Assembly (NCBI RefSeq): GCF_002844375.1
Contig: NZ_CP024199.1
Location: forward strand, 508,001 to 572,000
DNA length: 64,000 bases
Direction: 5' to 3'
From: Thalassospira marina
GTDB taxonomy: Bacteria > Pseudomonadota > Alphaproteobacteria > Rhodospirillales > Thalassospiraceae
Positions within the stretch are counted from its first letter, which is position 1, and each line of letters starts with the position of its first letter. The notes under the pieces were generated by a model. That model was not told the origin of the DNA and did no database searches. It saw only the letters and a list, made by a program, of their open reading frames with translations. Below, piece by piece: positions 25,227-34,023 of the stretch. Position numbers and translations under genes: made by a program.

Positions 25227-28200
25227 TTGGTCCAATTCAAGTCGCTGCGACTGACGGGGTTTAAGTCCTTCGTCGATTCAACCGAATTGCTGGTCGAAGA
25301 CGGGCTGACAGGTGTTGTCGGTCCGAATGGCTGTGGCAAATCCAATCTGGTTGAAGCGCTGCGCTGGGTGATGGGCGAAACATCGGCCAAGCAGATGCGT
25401 GGCTCGGATATGTCCGACGTTATTTTCGGCGGCACATCCACACGTCCGGCCCGCAATGTGGCCGAAGTTTCCGTGGTGCTGGACAACAGCGAACATCGCG
25501 CCCCGGCAATGTTTAACGACCACGAGGAACTTGAAGTCGTCCGCCGGATCGAACGGGGCGGCGGTTCCAATTACAAGGTTAACGGCAAGGATGTCCGTGC
25601 GCGTGACGTACAGCTTCTGTTTGCGGATGCCGCAACAGGGGCGCGGTCCAACGCCATGGTGTCGCAGGGCAAAATTGGCGCGCTGATCGGGGCAAAACCC
25701 TCGCAACGGCGCCTGGTGCTGGAAGAAGCCGCCGGGATTACCGGCCTGCATTCACGCCGGCACGAGGCCGAACTGCGCCTGAAAAATGCCGAACAGAATC
25801 TTGAACGTCTTGAAGACGTTCTGGTGACGCTTGATAGCCAGATTACTTCGCTGCAAAAGCAGGCCCGGCAGGCCCAGCGTTACCGCAAATTAAGCGAAAG
25901 CATCCGCCAGACCGAAGCCCTGCTGTTTCATATTCGCTGGCAGGAAGCTGCCAAGCGCCAGCAGGATGCCCGAGAATTGCTGGTGGCCGGTGAATCAGCC
26001 GTGCGTGATTTGACCGGCGAGGTCACCCGCGCCACCACCGAACAGGCCCATATTGCCGCCAGCCTGCCCGATTTGCGCAAACAGGAAGCCGAAGCCAGTG
26101 CTGCCCTGCAACGCCTGGTGATCGAGCGTGAAGGCCTGGACAAAGAAAAGCAGCAGATCGAAACGCAGATGGCGCAGCTTCGCGCCCGCATTCAGCAAAT
26201 TGATGCCGACCTTTCCCGTGAAGCCGAACTGGCAAACGATGCGCAAGGCGCGTTGGACAAGCTGAAACGCGAACGCCAGGATTTGCGCGACGCCCAGGGC
26301 GGCGAAGACGACGAACTGGATGATGCCCGCGAACGCGTTGCCGAAAAGGCCCTGCGCGTTGAAGAACTCGAAGGTCTGGTTGACGAGCTGACCAGCCGGG
26401 CCGCTGCCGAGGAAGCCCGCCTTAAATCGGTGCAGCAGCGTTTGTCCGAACTGGGTGCACGCCGCATCCGCCTGACGGACCGTTACGACGAAGCCGTTGC
26501 CAAGCTGGATGATATTCGCGTTGAAGCCGATTTCAGCGATGCCCTTGAAGATGCCGAAATGGCGCTTGAGGAATGCGAGGAAACGGTTGAACAGCGCAAA
26601 ATGGCAATCGAAGAAGCCGAAATGCGCGTCGCCGAATTGCATGACCGCGAAGATGCCGCCAAAATTGCCGAAAATCAGGCCCGGGATGCCCAGCGCGATG
26701 TTGAATCGCGCCTTGCCCGCCTGCGTGCCGAGATCGAAGCCCTTGAAGGCCTGGTCAAAGGCAGCGGCGATGGTCAATATTCCCCGATCATTGAACAGAT
26801 CACGGTTCAGGGTGGGCTGGAACTGGCGGTGGCTGCTGCCCTTGGCGAAGACCTTGACGCACCCGATGCCCCCGAAGCGCCAACCCATTGGGCCGGGGTG
26901 GACCCGCTGCCCGATGACCCGGCATTGCCTGAAAATGTCCAGGCGCTGGCGAAATTTGTGCAGGCCCCGGCATTGCTTAATCGCCGCCTGTGGCAAATTG
27001 GCGTGGTTGATGACGACTCCACCGGTAACTGGCTGTGCAAGGAGCTTAAAACCGGGCAGCGGCTGGTCTCACGGGATGGGTCTTTGTGGCGCTGGGATGG
27101 GTATCGTATTCTGGCCGGGGCGGAACTGCCCGCAGCAGTTCGCCTGCGCCAGCGCAACCGCCTGGATGAATTGCGTGCCGAACGCGACGAAATCGAAGAT
27201 CTGGTTGAAGAAAGCGTTGAGCGTGCCGAACTGGCGCGTGAAACGCTGGAACGCTTGAACGAGGAAATTGCCGAGGCCCGTGCAGCCGAGCAGGAAGCCC
27301 ACCGTGCCGCGCGCGAGGCCGATGGCCAGCTTTCACGGGCACGCGAGGAAATCGCTAATATCAAGCGCGATGCCAGTGCCATTGAAAGCCGCCTACAAGC
27401 CGCCGAGGACGTGGTGAACCGCACCCGGCAGGACCTCGATGAACTGATTGCCGAACAGGAAGAGCTAGCCGCCACCCCGCAGGAAAGCAGCGATGGCCTG
27501 ATCGAGATTAAGGCCGAACTGAACGAAAAACGCGCTGATCTTTCTGATGCACGCGCCGACCAGATGGAATCACGCAGCCAGCTTGAACGCATGCAGCGCG
27601 ATATGTCGGGGCGGCGCAAACGGCTGGAATTTGTTGAAAACGAAATTGCCACCTGGAATGAACGTGCGTCGGGGGCGGGGGACCGTGTTGCCCAGCTGCG
27701 CGAACGCCAGGAAGAAGCGCAGATGGAGCTTGAAGAGCTTGAACTGCGCCCCGACGAAATTGAAGAACGCCGAGCCGTTTTGACCGACCGTGTCGGCTTG
27801 GCCGAACAGGAACGCAAGGATAGCGCGGATCGGCTTGTCAGCGCGGAAACAGCGCAGCGCGATGCCGACCAGGCCCTGAAAGATGCCGAACAGAAACTGG
27901 CCGAAGCCCGCGAAGGGCGTGTGCGCTGCGAGGCCTTGTTAGAGCAGGCCGAACAGCACCGCCGCGATTTAATCGAGCGTATTCGCGAACGCGTAAATGC
28001 CACCCCTGATCAGTTGCCGGAACTGGCAATGCTTGATCAGAATGAAGAACTGCCATCCGAGGCCGATATTGAAGCCCGCCTTGGCCGCCAGACACGTGAA
28101 CGCGAAAATCTGGGGGCGGTTAACCTGCGTGCCGAGGTTGAACTGGCCGAGATGGAAGAACAGAAAAACACGCTGGTAACCGAGCGCGACGACCTGCTGG

Positions 28201-28760
28201 CTGCGATTGACAAATTGCGCAATGGGATCAGCCAGCTTAACCGTGAAGCGCGTCAGCGCCTGAATAAGGCGTTTGAGGAAGTCGACAAGCATTTCCAGCA
28301 ATTGTTCGTGCGGCTGTTTGGCGGGGGGCATGCACATCTGATGCTGACCGAAGCCGATGATCCGTTAAATGCGGGGCTGGAAATCATGGCCTCACCGCCG
28401 GGCAAGAAGCTGCAGCATCTTTCGCTGCTATCTGGTGGGGAACAGGCATTGACGGCGATGGCGCTGCTCTTTGCGGTTTTCATGACCAATCCGGCGCCGA
28501 TCTGCGTGCTTGACGAAGTTGACGCCCCGCTGGATGACGCCAACGTTGACCGTTTCTGCCGTCTGCTTGAGGCGATTGGCCGCCACGCCAATACCCGATT
28601 CATGGTTATTACCCACCACCGTATGACAATGGCGCGAATGAATCGCCTGTTCGGTGTGACGATGGCAGAGCGCGGTGTATCCTCCCTGGTGTCGGTTGAC
28701 CTGCGCCAGGCGGAAGTTTATTCGCAAAAAGAACAGCATGAGCTGGATTTGACCAGTTAG
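25227..28760 (+). CDS. smc: Chromosome partition protein SMC
   Basis: 1177-aa condensin ATPase that organises and segregates the nucleoid with ScpA/B. N-terminal Walker A GPNGCGKSNL (from residue 32); long coiled coils (about 165-500 and 650-1000); hinge near 505-640 (starting GSGDGQYSPIIEQI); C-terminal signature LSGGEQALTAMALL (about 1070) and Walker B CVLDEVDAPLDD (D1096-E1097). Length matches bacterial SMC. TTG start behind AGGGGAACTGA. The hinge contains an Asp/Pro-rich insert (LDAPDAPEAP) after GLELAVAAALGE. scpA and scpB are not in the window. Confidence 0.96.
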   Translation: MVQFKSLRLTGFKSFVDSTELLVEDGLTGVVGPNGCGKSNLVEALRWVMGETSAKQMRGSDMSDVIFGGTSTRPARNVAEVSVVLDNSEHRAPAMFNDHEELEVVRRIERGGGSNYKVNGKDVRARDVQLLFADAATGARSNAMVSQGKIGALIGAKPSQRRLVLEEAAGITGLHSRRHEAELRLKNAEQNLERLEDVLVTLDSQITSLQKQARQAQRYRKLSESIRQTEALLFHIRWQEAAKRQQDARELLVAGESAVRDLTGEVTRATTEQAHIAASLPDLRKQEAEASAALQRLVIEREGLDKEKQQIETQMAQLRARIQQIDADLSREAELANDAQGALDKLKRERQDLRDAQGGEDDELDDARERVAEKALRVEELEGLVDELTSRAAAEEARLKSVQQRLSELGARRIRLTDRYDEAVAKLDDIRVEADFSDALEDAEMALEECEETVEQRKMAIEEAEMRVAELHDREDAAKIAENQARDAQRDVESRLARLRAEIEALEGLVKGSGDGQYSPIIEQITVQGGLELAVAAALGEDLDAPDAPEAPTHWAGVDPLPDDPALPENVQALAKFVQAPALLNRRLWQIGVVDDDSTGNWLCKELKTGQRLVSRDGSLWRWDGYRILAGAELPAAVRLRQRNRLDELRAERDEIEDLVEESVERAELARETLERLNEEIAEARAAEQEAHRAAREADGQLSRAREEIANIKRDASAIESRLQAAEDVVNRTRQDLDELIAEQEELAATPQESSDGLIEIKAELNEKRADLSDARADQMESRSQLERMQRDMSGRRKRLEFVENEIATWNERASGAGDRVAQLRERQEEAQMELEELELRPDEIEERRAVLTDRVGLAEQERKDSADRLVSAETAQRDADQALKDAEQKLAEAREGRVRCEALLEQAEQHRRDLIERIRERVNATPDQLPELAMLDQNEELPSEADIEARLGRQTRERENLGAVNLRAEVELAEMEEQKNTLVTERDDLLAAIDKLRNGISQLNREARQRLNKAFEEVDKHFQQLFVRLFGGGHAHLMLTEADDPLNAGLEIMASPPGKKLQHLSLLSGGEQALTAMALLFAVFMTNPAPICVLDEVDAPLDDANVDRFCRLLEAIGRHANTRFMVITHHRMTMARMNRLFGVTMAERGVSSLVSVDLRQAEVYSQKEQHELDLTS

Positions 28761-28971
28761 GTCAAAAGAGTGCCTGAAAGATCCATTTCATGTCCGGGAA
28801 CCCAGGGAAACCGCCGGTTGCACGGCTTTGCGGGTTGTTTTCGGGTCGGGTGTATAAGGAGTGATCCCGAACACACCTGAGGCCCATTTAGGGTGCTTTT
28901 TCGTTAAAAATTGTTATTTTTCAATTTGTTAAATGGGGTTTTCGATGCTGCGAACATCCGGGTTTTACGGC

Positions 28972-29000
28972 TTGACAGCCTATGGGGGGCTAAGTATGTT
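28972..29000 (+). promoter_or_regulatory. Promoter of the F0 ATP synthase operon
   Basis: TTGACA (28972-28977), 17-base spacer, TATGTT (28995-29000), a near-consensus sigma70-type promoter 54 bases before atpI. It fits the high expression expected for this operon. Confidence 0.75.
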
Positions 29001-29054
29001 GCCCGCGCCTTTCCTTGTGTTGCACGCAAGGCTGTCACAGCGGGGTTTGTCACG

Positions 29055-29411
29055 ATGAGCGAGGATAAAGATCGCGCTTCTCTGGCTGAGCTGGATCGCA
29101 AGTTGACGGCCGTAGCTGGACGGCGTGAAGAAAAGCAGGGCCCGGTTTCGGGTGGCCGGAAAAGTTCGTCGGCGGGCATGGCGCTAGGCATGCGGATATC
29201 AGCGGAAATGATCGCTGCTACTGTGGTCGGGCTGCTGATTGGTTGGGGACTGGACCGGTTTTTTAATACGATGCCTTTGTTGCTTGTCCTTTTTGTCATT
29301 CTTGGGGCAGGTGCCGGGGGCCTTAACGCCTATCGCGCAGCCAAAGGCTATGATAGTGCCATTGGACTTGGGCGCGCGATGGGGAAGCCCAAGCAGGGGG
29401 ACAAGGAATAA
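29055..29411 (+). CDS. atpI: ATP synthase accessory protein AtpI/AtpZ
   Basis: 118-aa inner-membrane protein with a charged, soluble N-terminal third and two membrane helices (EMIAATVVGLLIGWGLDRF and PLLLVLFVILGAGAGGLNAYRA). This is the AtpI/AtpZ layout, thought to help assembly of the c-ring or Mg2+ supply. First gene of atpI-B-E-F'-F, 33 bases before atpB. A longer upstream frame from 28911 crosses the promoter and is not used. Confidence 0.88.
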   Translation: MSEDKDRASLAELDRKLTAVAGRREEKQGPVSGGRKSSSAGMALGMRISAEMIAATVVGLLIGWGLDRFFNTMPLLLVLFVILGAGAGGLNAYRAAKGYDSAIGLGRAMGKPKQGDKE

Positions 29412-29444
29412 TCCTTGGCCTGACAAGATTGAGCGAGGATTACG

Positions 29445-30167
29445 GTGGCTGGACCGCTAGAGCAGTTTGAAATCAAACCGTTGGCCGAAATCTCGGCAGG
29501 TGGTTTTGATATTTCCTTCACCAATTCCGCCCTTTGGATGGTGATCGCAGCCGTTCTCGTAACGGCGTTCATGACGCTTAGCATGCGTCGTGGCGCACTG
29601 GTGCCGGGTCGCTGGCAGGGTGCGGCCGAGGTGATGTACGAATTCGTCGCCAATATGCTCAAAGATAATGTGGGGACGGCCGGGCGCAAGTACTTCCCGT
29701 TTGTTTTCACGCTGTTCATGTTTGTGCTGTTCGGGAACCTTCTTGGTATGATCCCGCACGGCTTTGCCTTTACGAGCCACATCATCGTGACCTTCGCGAT
29801 GGCTCTGGTGATTTTTATCGGTGTAACGATTATCGGCTTTGCGCGCCACGGAACGCATTATCTGCGTATGTTCTTTCCGGAAGGTGCCCCGATTGCGACT
29901 GCGATCATTTTGATCCCGATTGAAATCATTTCCTATTTCTCTCGTCCGTTCAGCCTGGCAATCCGACTTTTCGCAAATATGACAGTCGGCCACATCATGC
30001 TGAAAGTGATTGGCGGGTTCGTCGGATTGATCGGCATTTTCGGCGTGCTTCCCTTCGCTATGCTGACGGGGATTACCGTTCTGGAGTTCGGCATTGCTGC
30101 GCTTCAGGCCTATGTTTACACAATTCTCACCTGCATCTATCTCCATGATGCAATCCACATGCACTAA
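29445..30167 (+). CDS. atpB: F0 ATP synthase subunit a
   Basis: 240-aa integral membrane subunit forming the proton half-channels against the c-ring. The essential Arg is R174 in LAIRLFANMTVGH. Conserved FGNLLGMIPHGFAFTSH and C-terminal LEFGIAALQAYVYTILTCIYL are present. GTG start behind GAGG. F1 genes are not in the window, as is usual for Rhodospirillales, where F0 and F1 are separate operons. Confidence 0.97.
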   Translation: MAGPLEQFEIKPLAEISAGGFDISFTNSALWMVIAAVLVTAFMTLSMRRGALVPGRWQGAAEVMYEFVANMLKDNVGTAGRKYFPFVFTLFMFVLFGNLLGMIPHGFAFTSHIIVTFAMALVIFIGVTIIGFARHGTHYLRMFFPEGAPIATAIILIPIEIISYFSRPFSLAIRLFANMTVGHIMLKVIGGFVGLIGIFGVLPFAMLTGITVLEFGIAALQAYVYTILTCIYLHDAIHMH

Positions 30168-30228
30168 TGTGCTGTGGACTGGTGTGATCTTTTCTTATTG
30201 CCTTTAAGAAATTCGAAAGGGTGAAGTT

Positions 30229-30453
30229 ATGGAACTCGATGCTGCGAAAATGATCGGTGCTGGCCTGGCTGCTATTGGTATGATTGGTGCCGGTATCGGG
30301 GTGGGTAACATTTGGTCGAGCCTGATCGCGACCGTTGGTCGTAACCCGGCTGCCAAAGCTGACGTTGAACTTTATGGCTGGATCGGCTTTGCCGTTACCG
30401 AAGCTATTGCACTGTTCGCACTCGTCGTTGCGCTGATCGTTCTGTTCGGCTAA
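30229..30453 (+). CDS. atpE: F0 ATP synthase subunit c
   Basis: 74-aa hairpin of two membrane helices. Loop motif RNPAAKAD and the proton-carrying Glu at residue 58 (GFAVTEAIALFAL). The helix 1 glycine pattern GAGLAAIGMIGAGIGVG is typical. Glutamate and the absence of the usual sodium-binding residues point to proton coupling. Good ribosome site (GAAAGGGTGAAGTT). Confidence 0.97.
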   Translation: MELDAAKMIGAGLAAIGMIGAGIGVGNIWSSLIATVGRNPAAKADVELYGWIGFAVTEAIALFALVVALIVLFG

Positions 30454-30528
30454 TCGGCGCCTTTTGCGCGAATACTCGGCCCGGCGAGGGTTTTCTCTCG
30501 CCGGCGTCGTTGAATTCGGGAGTAGGCT

Positions 30529-31014
30529 ATGCCGCAGTTTGATATTTCGTCGTTCCCGTCCCAGGTTTTCTGGCTCGCTGTTGTTTTCGTCGTCCTTTAC
30601 ATTCTGATGTCGAAAATTGCACTGCCGAAAGTTGGTGACGTGTTGGAACGCCGTCACAAGACTATCGAAGACAACCTTGGCAAGGCTCGGGCGTTGAAAG
30701 ACGAAACCGATGCCGCCATCGCACGGTACGAAGCAGCCCTGGCAGAAGCCCGGGAAGCCGCTCATGCCGATATTCGCGAAGCATCGGAAAAGGCTGCTGC
30801 ACAGCAGGCTGCTGAAACCGACGCGCTGGCCAAGAAACTGTCTGACAAGACATCCGCAGCCGAGAAACGGATTGCAGATGCCAAGACTGCTGCCCTTGGT
30901 GGTGTGTCTGAGGCCGCGGCTGATATTGCCCGCGAAGCAACTGCGAAACTGATCGGCGTCAAGGTCCAGACCAAAACTGCAGAAAGTGCAGTTTCGGCAG
31001 TCATTGGGGAATAA
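30529..31014 (+). CDS. atpF': F0 ATP synthase subunit b'
   Basis: 161-aa subunit with one N-terminal membrane helix (FWLAVVFVVLYILMSKIALP) and a long Ala/Glu-rich helical stalk. Together with the next gene it gives the b/b' heterodimer found in photosynthetic and related alphaproteobacteria. The first copy with the IALPKVGDVLERRHKTIEDNL motif is the b' type. Confidence 0.93.
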   Translation: MPQFDISSFPSQVFWLAVVFVVLYILMSKIALPKVGDVLERRHKTIEDNLGKARALKDETDAAIARYEAALAEAREAAHADIREASEKAAAQQAAETDALAKKLSDKTSAAEKRIADAKTAALGGVSEAAADIAREATAKLIGVKVQTKTAESAVSAVIGE

Positions 31015-31019
31015 ACACC

Positions 31020-31523
31020 ATGGAAGCAGAACACGGTAGTTTCTTCACCAATCCGGAAACCTGGGTAACTTTTGCATTCCTGCTGGTCGTCGTTCTCGGC
31101 GGCTTCAAGGTTGTAAAGGGTATCTCAGCAGCGCTTGATAAGCGCTCTGGCAAGATTTCCAACGAACTTGACGAAGCACAGCGCCTGCGTGAAGAAGCCC
31201 AGGAGCTTCTGGCCAAATATCAGGCCAAGCAGCGCGAAGCGCTTAAAGAGGCGGATGAAATCCGTGCTCATGCCAAGTCGGAAGCCGACCGTATGCTGGC
31301 AAATGCCAAGGCTGAACTCGAAGCGTCGCTCAAGCGTCGTGAACAGCAGGCCATGGATCGTATCAGCAATCTGGAAGCCCAGGCCGTGGCTGAAGTTCGT
31401 GCCCGTGTGGCCGAAATCGCTACCCAGGCAACCATCGCAATGGTGTCTGAAAAGGCAACTGGCGCGAAGGCGGAAGAACTGGTTGATAACGCGATTGCCG
31501 AGATCAAGGGCCGCCTGAACTAA
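31020..31523 (+). CDS. atpF: F0 ATP synthase subunit b
   Basis: 167-aa subunit with an N-terminal membrane helix (WVTFAFLLVVVLGGFKVVKGI) and a charged coiled-coil stalk (LDEAQRLREEAQELLAKYQAKQ). It begins 6 bases after b' and ends the operon at a strong terminator. It forms the peripheral stalk with b'. Confidence 0.95.
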   Translation: MEAEHGSFFTNPETWVTFAFLLVVVLGGFKVVKGISAALDKRSGKISNELDEAQRLREEAQELLAKYQAKQREALKEADEIRAHAKSEADRMLANAKAELEASLKRREQQAMDRISNLEAQAVAEVRARVAEIATQATIAMVSEKATGAKAEELVDNAIAEIKGRLN

Positions 31524-31544
31524 TTCAGGTTTGCTCCTTTTCGG

Positions 31545-31581
31545 AAAAAAGCCCCTTTGGCGTTCGCCAGAGGGGCTTTTT
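31545..31581 (+). terminator. Terminator of the F0 operon
   Basis: AAAAAAGCCCCTTTGGCG pairs with CGCCAGAGGGGCTTTTT around TTCG-like bases; a T run follows. Confidence 0.92.
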
Positions 31582-31691
31582 CATATCTGCGATCAGGGCC
31601 TATGGGGCGGGGGCGATGCTATTATTGAAACGCTTCTTGCTGATCACAGGTATTCACAGCACAGCCTGTAAGTGATGCCCTCGGAATTCAT

Positions 31692-31740
31692 AAAGGGGAC
31701 TGGCAGAAGCAGTTTGTATGGATATCTGCCAGTCCCCTTT
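31692..31740. terminator. Long-stem terminator at the 3' end of the hydroquinone reductase gene
   Basis: AAAGGGGACTGGCAG and CTGCCAGTCCCCTTT make a perfect 15-bp stem around a 19-base loop. It lies just past the stop of the minus-strand gene. The loop is long for a terminator. Confidence 0.65.
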
Positions 31741-31766
31741 CCATTTTTCGCAAGGGGTTTGTTGGT

Positions 31767-32732
31767 TCAGTTGGCAAACCGTTCGGCCCGGCCATGGGGT
31801 GCCATGAAGTCCAGCATCGGGCCAACCGGCACAATCCCGGTCGGGTTGATCATACGGTGGCTTTCGTAATAGTGGCCCTTGATGTGATCAAAATGAACGG
31901 TCTGTGCGATACCGGGATGCTGGTACAGGTCGCGGGTATAGTCCCACAGATTGGGATAATCCTTGAGCATGCGGATATTGCATTTGAAATGCCCGTGATA
32001 GACCGCATCAAACCGCAACAGGGTTGTAAACAGGCGCCAGTCGGCCTCGGTTAACTGGTTGCCAACCAGATAACGCTGGCCGCCCAGCCGGTTTTCCAGC
32101 CAGTCCAGCGCGGAAAAAAGGGTGCCAACGGCATCTTCATAGGCCTGCTGGGTGGTGGCAAAACCTGATTTGTAAACACCGTTATTCACCTCGTGATAAA
32201 CACGGTCATTCACCGCATCAATTTCATCACGCAGATGGTCGGGGTAATAGTTCCCTTCCTTCGCGCCCAGGCCATCAAACGCGGTATTGAAAATGCGGAT
32301 GATTTCGGCTGACTCGTTATTGACGATGGTGTTGGTTTTTTTGTCCCACAAAACCGGCACGGTAACGCGGCCGGTATAGTGCGGGTCGGCATCGGTATAA
32401 ACCTGATGCATGAAATCATGGCCACCAAGATCATCGGTCAGATTATCTTTGGGGGAAAATTCCCAGCCATTTTCCAGCATCCGCCAATGCACCACCGAAA
32501 CCGAAATCATATCTTCCAGCCCCTTGAGGCTGCGAAAGATCAGCGCGCGGTGCGCCCAGGGGCAGGCATAGGAAATATATAAATGATACCGGCCCTTTTC
32601 GGCCGGGAAGCGGGCATCGGCATCGGTCGAGATTTCATTGCGAAACGCGCTTTCCTGGCGCTTGAATTTGCCGCCGGTGGATTTGGTATCGTACCACTGG
32701 TCCTTCCAGACCCCGTCAATCAGCAATCCCAT
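31767..32732 (-). CDS. Glutathionyl-hydroquinone reductase (YqjG/ECM4/PcpF family)
   Basis: 321-aa omega-like glutathione transferase that reduces glutathionyl-hydroquinones. Catalytic Cys in YACPWAHRALIFRSLKGLE, then TVPVLWDKKTNTIVNNESAEIIRI and the C-terminal helical domain (LTEADWRLFTTLLRFDAVYHGHFKCN, NPTGIVPVGP), all diagnostic. The ATG at 32732 (MGLLIDG) follows AAGGAAACGACC; one five codons upstream is possible. Divergent from a LysR gene, which may control it. Confidence 0.93.
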   Translation of the reverse strand: MGLLIDGVWKDQWYDTKSTGGKFKRQESAFRNEISTDADARFPAEKGRYHLYISYACPWAHRALIFRSLKGLEDMISVSVVHWRMLENGWEFSPKDNLTDDLGGHDFMHQVYTDADPHYTGRVTVPVLWDKKTNTIVNNESAEIIRIFNTAFDGLGAKEGNYYPDHLRDEIDAVNDRVYHEVNNGVYKSGFATTQQAYEDAVGTLFSALDWLENRLGGQRYLVGNQLTEADWRLFTTLLRFDAVYHGHFKCNIRMLKDYPNLWDYTRDLYQHPGIAQTVHFDHIKGHYYESHRMINPTGIVPVGPMLDFMAPHGRAERFAN

Positions 32733-32909
32733 GGTCGTTTCCTTCATTTCCGGCCGGTAAGCATCAGGCAGTCTTACCGGCTGTGCATATTACGGTGTTG
32801 ACCCTATCTTGACGTTTTCCAAGTTGAAGGCAATGGGGTGATGTGACATTAATTTGTTTCCATATGCGCAACAGTGATGTGGCAAACCCCGACAGGTAAG
32901 GATGGGACA

Positions 32910-33899
32910 ATGCTGATTGGTAATCTGGATGGCATGACGGTTTTTGCCCGCGTGGTCGAAGAGCAAAGCTTTTCTGGCGCATCGCGCAAACTGGGCATGT
33001 CGAAATCCGCCGTTAGCAAACATGTCACCAAGCTGGAAGACAGTTTGGGCATTCGCCTGTTAAACCGTACCACCCGCCGCCTCAGCCTGACTGATGCCGG
33101 TTCAACATTCTATCAGCATTGCGCGCGTGTGGTCGAAGAGATCGAATCTGCCGAACATGCCCTGACGGATTTGCGTGGAACCCCGCGCGGGGTTTTGCGC
33201 ATTTCGGCCCCGCTAACGTTTGGTCAGCGTTTTTTGCCCAATGTCATTGCGGATTTCATGGAGCTTTATCCCGGCCTGAAGGTTGATATTCATCTGGCCG
33301 ACCATAAGGTGGACCTGGTGGCCGAAGGTTTTGACATGGCCATTCGCATCACGCGCCTGCGCGATTCCAGCATGATCGCCCGCAAGCTGGCCGATTTTCA
33401 CGGCCAGATGGTGGCATCCCCGGAATATCTTGAACGGCGCGGTACGCCCAAGCATCCCAATGATCTGGTTGATCATGATATCCTTGCCTACAGCAACCTG
33501 CCGAACCCCAATGTGTGGGAATTTGACGGCCCCGACGGCCCGCTCAGCGTGCGGGTAAACCCGACCATGTGGTGCAACAATGGCGAGTTTACCGCCGTTG
33601 CCGCAAGGCGCGGTCTGGGCATTGCCAGCCAGCCGGAATTCATTATTGCCGAATCGCTTCATAGCGGTGAACTGGTACCGATCCTGCCGGAATACTGGCC
33701 GCGTCTGGGAGGCGGTATTTACGCTGTCTATCCCGAACGCCGCCACCTGCCGACCAAGGTGCGCATGTTTATCGATTATCTGGTGGAACGGTTCAATTCC
33801 GGCCTCGCAACCGAAATGCGCGGCCCGTGCGCAAAGGTCGTAAGGCCGCTTCCCGAACATGTATTGGGCAGGGCTGACGACGAAGAAGCAGACGCATAA
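32910..33899 (+). CDS. LysR-family transcriptional regulator
   Basis: 329 aa. N-terminal winged helix (about residues 1-62, FARVVEEQSFSGASRKLGMSKSAVSKHVTKLE), then a periplasmic-binding-protein-like sensor domain (GVLRISAPLTFGQRFLPNVI onwards). The ATG at 32910 follows AAGGATGGGACA; the frame is open further upstream. It is divergently placed from the hydroquinone reductase gene (177-base gap), the usual LysR arrangement with a target; the pairing is inferred. Confidence 0.9.
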   Translation: MLIGNLDGMTVFARVVEEQSFSGASRKLGMSKSAVSKHVTKLEDSLGIRLLNRTTRRLSLTDAGSTFYQHCARVVEEIESAEHALTDLRGTPRGVLRISAPLTFGQRFLPNVIADFMELYPGLKVDIHLADHKVDLVAEGFDMAIRITRLRDSSMIARKLADFHGQMVASPEYLERRGTPKHPNDLVDHDILAYSNLPNPNVWEFDGPDGPLSVRVNPTMWCNNGEFTAVAARRGLGIASQPEFIIAESLHSGELVPILPEYWPRLGGGIYAVYPERRHLPTKVRMFIDYLVERFNSGLATEMRGPCAKVVRPLPEHVLGRADDEEADA

Positions 33900-33954
33900 G
33901 CAATCCTGTGCCGTTGTTTTTGACCGCCACAGTTAATTGACATCGCCGCGAATA

Positions 33955-33992
33955 AAAAACGCCAGAAGGGCCTTTTCCCCTCTGGCGTTTTT
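33955..33992. terminator. Terminator between LysR and the membrane cluster
   Basis: AAAAACGCCAGA pairs with TCTGGCGTTTTT; bidirectional between convergent genes. Confidence 0.88.
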
Positions 33993-34023
33993 ACTTTGTT
34001 ATCTCTAGGTCGCGTAAAGGGCG

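Noticed and set aside
25995..28003. Two long minus-strand open frames (333 and 398 codons)
   Set aside because: Antisense to the coiled-coil part of smc; their Phe- or Ser/Arg-rich composition is the mirror of Glu/Ala-rich codons.
31692..31740. Possible second miniature element (perfect 15-bp inverted repeat)
   Set aside because: Short, without target duplication, and placed at the 3' end of a gene; a terminator explains it.
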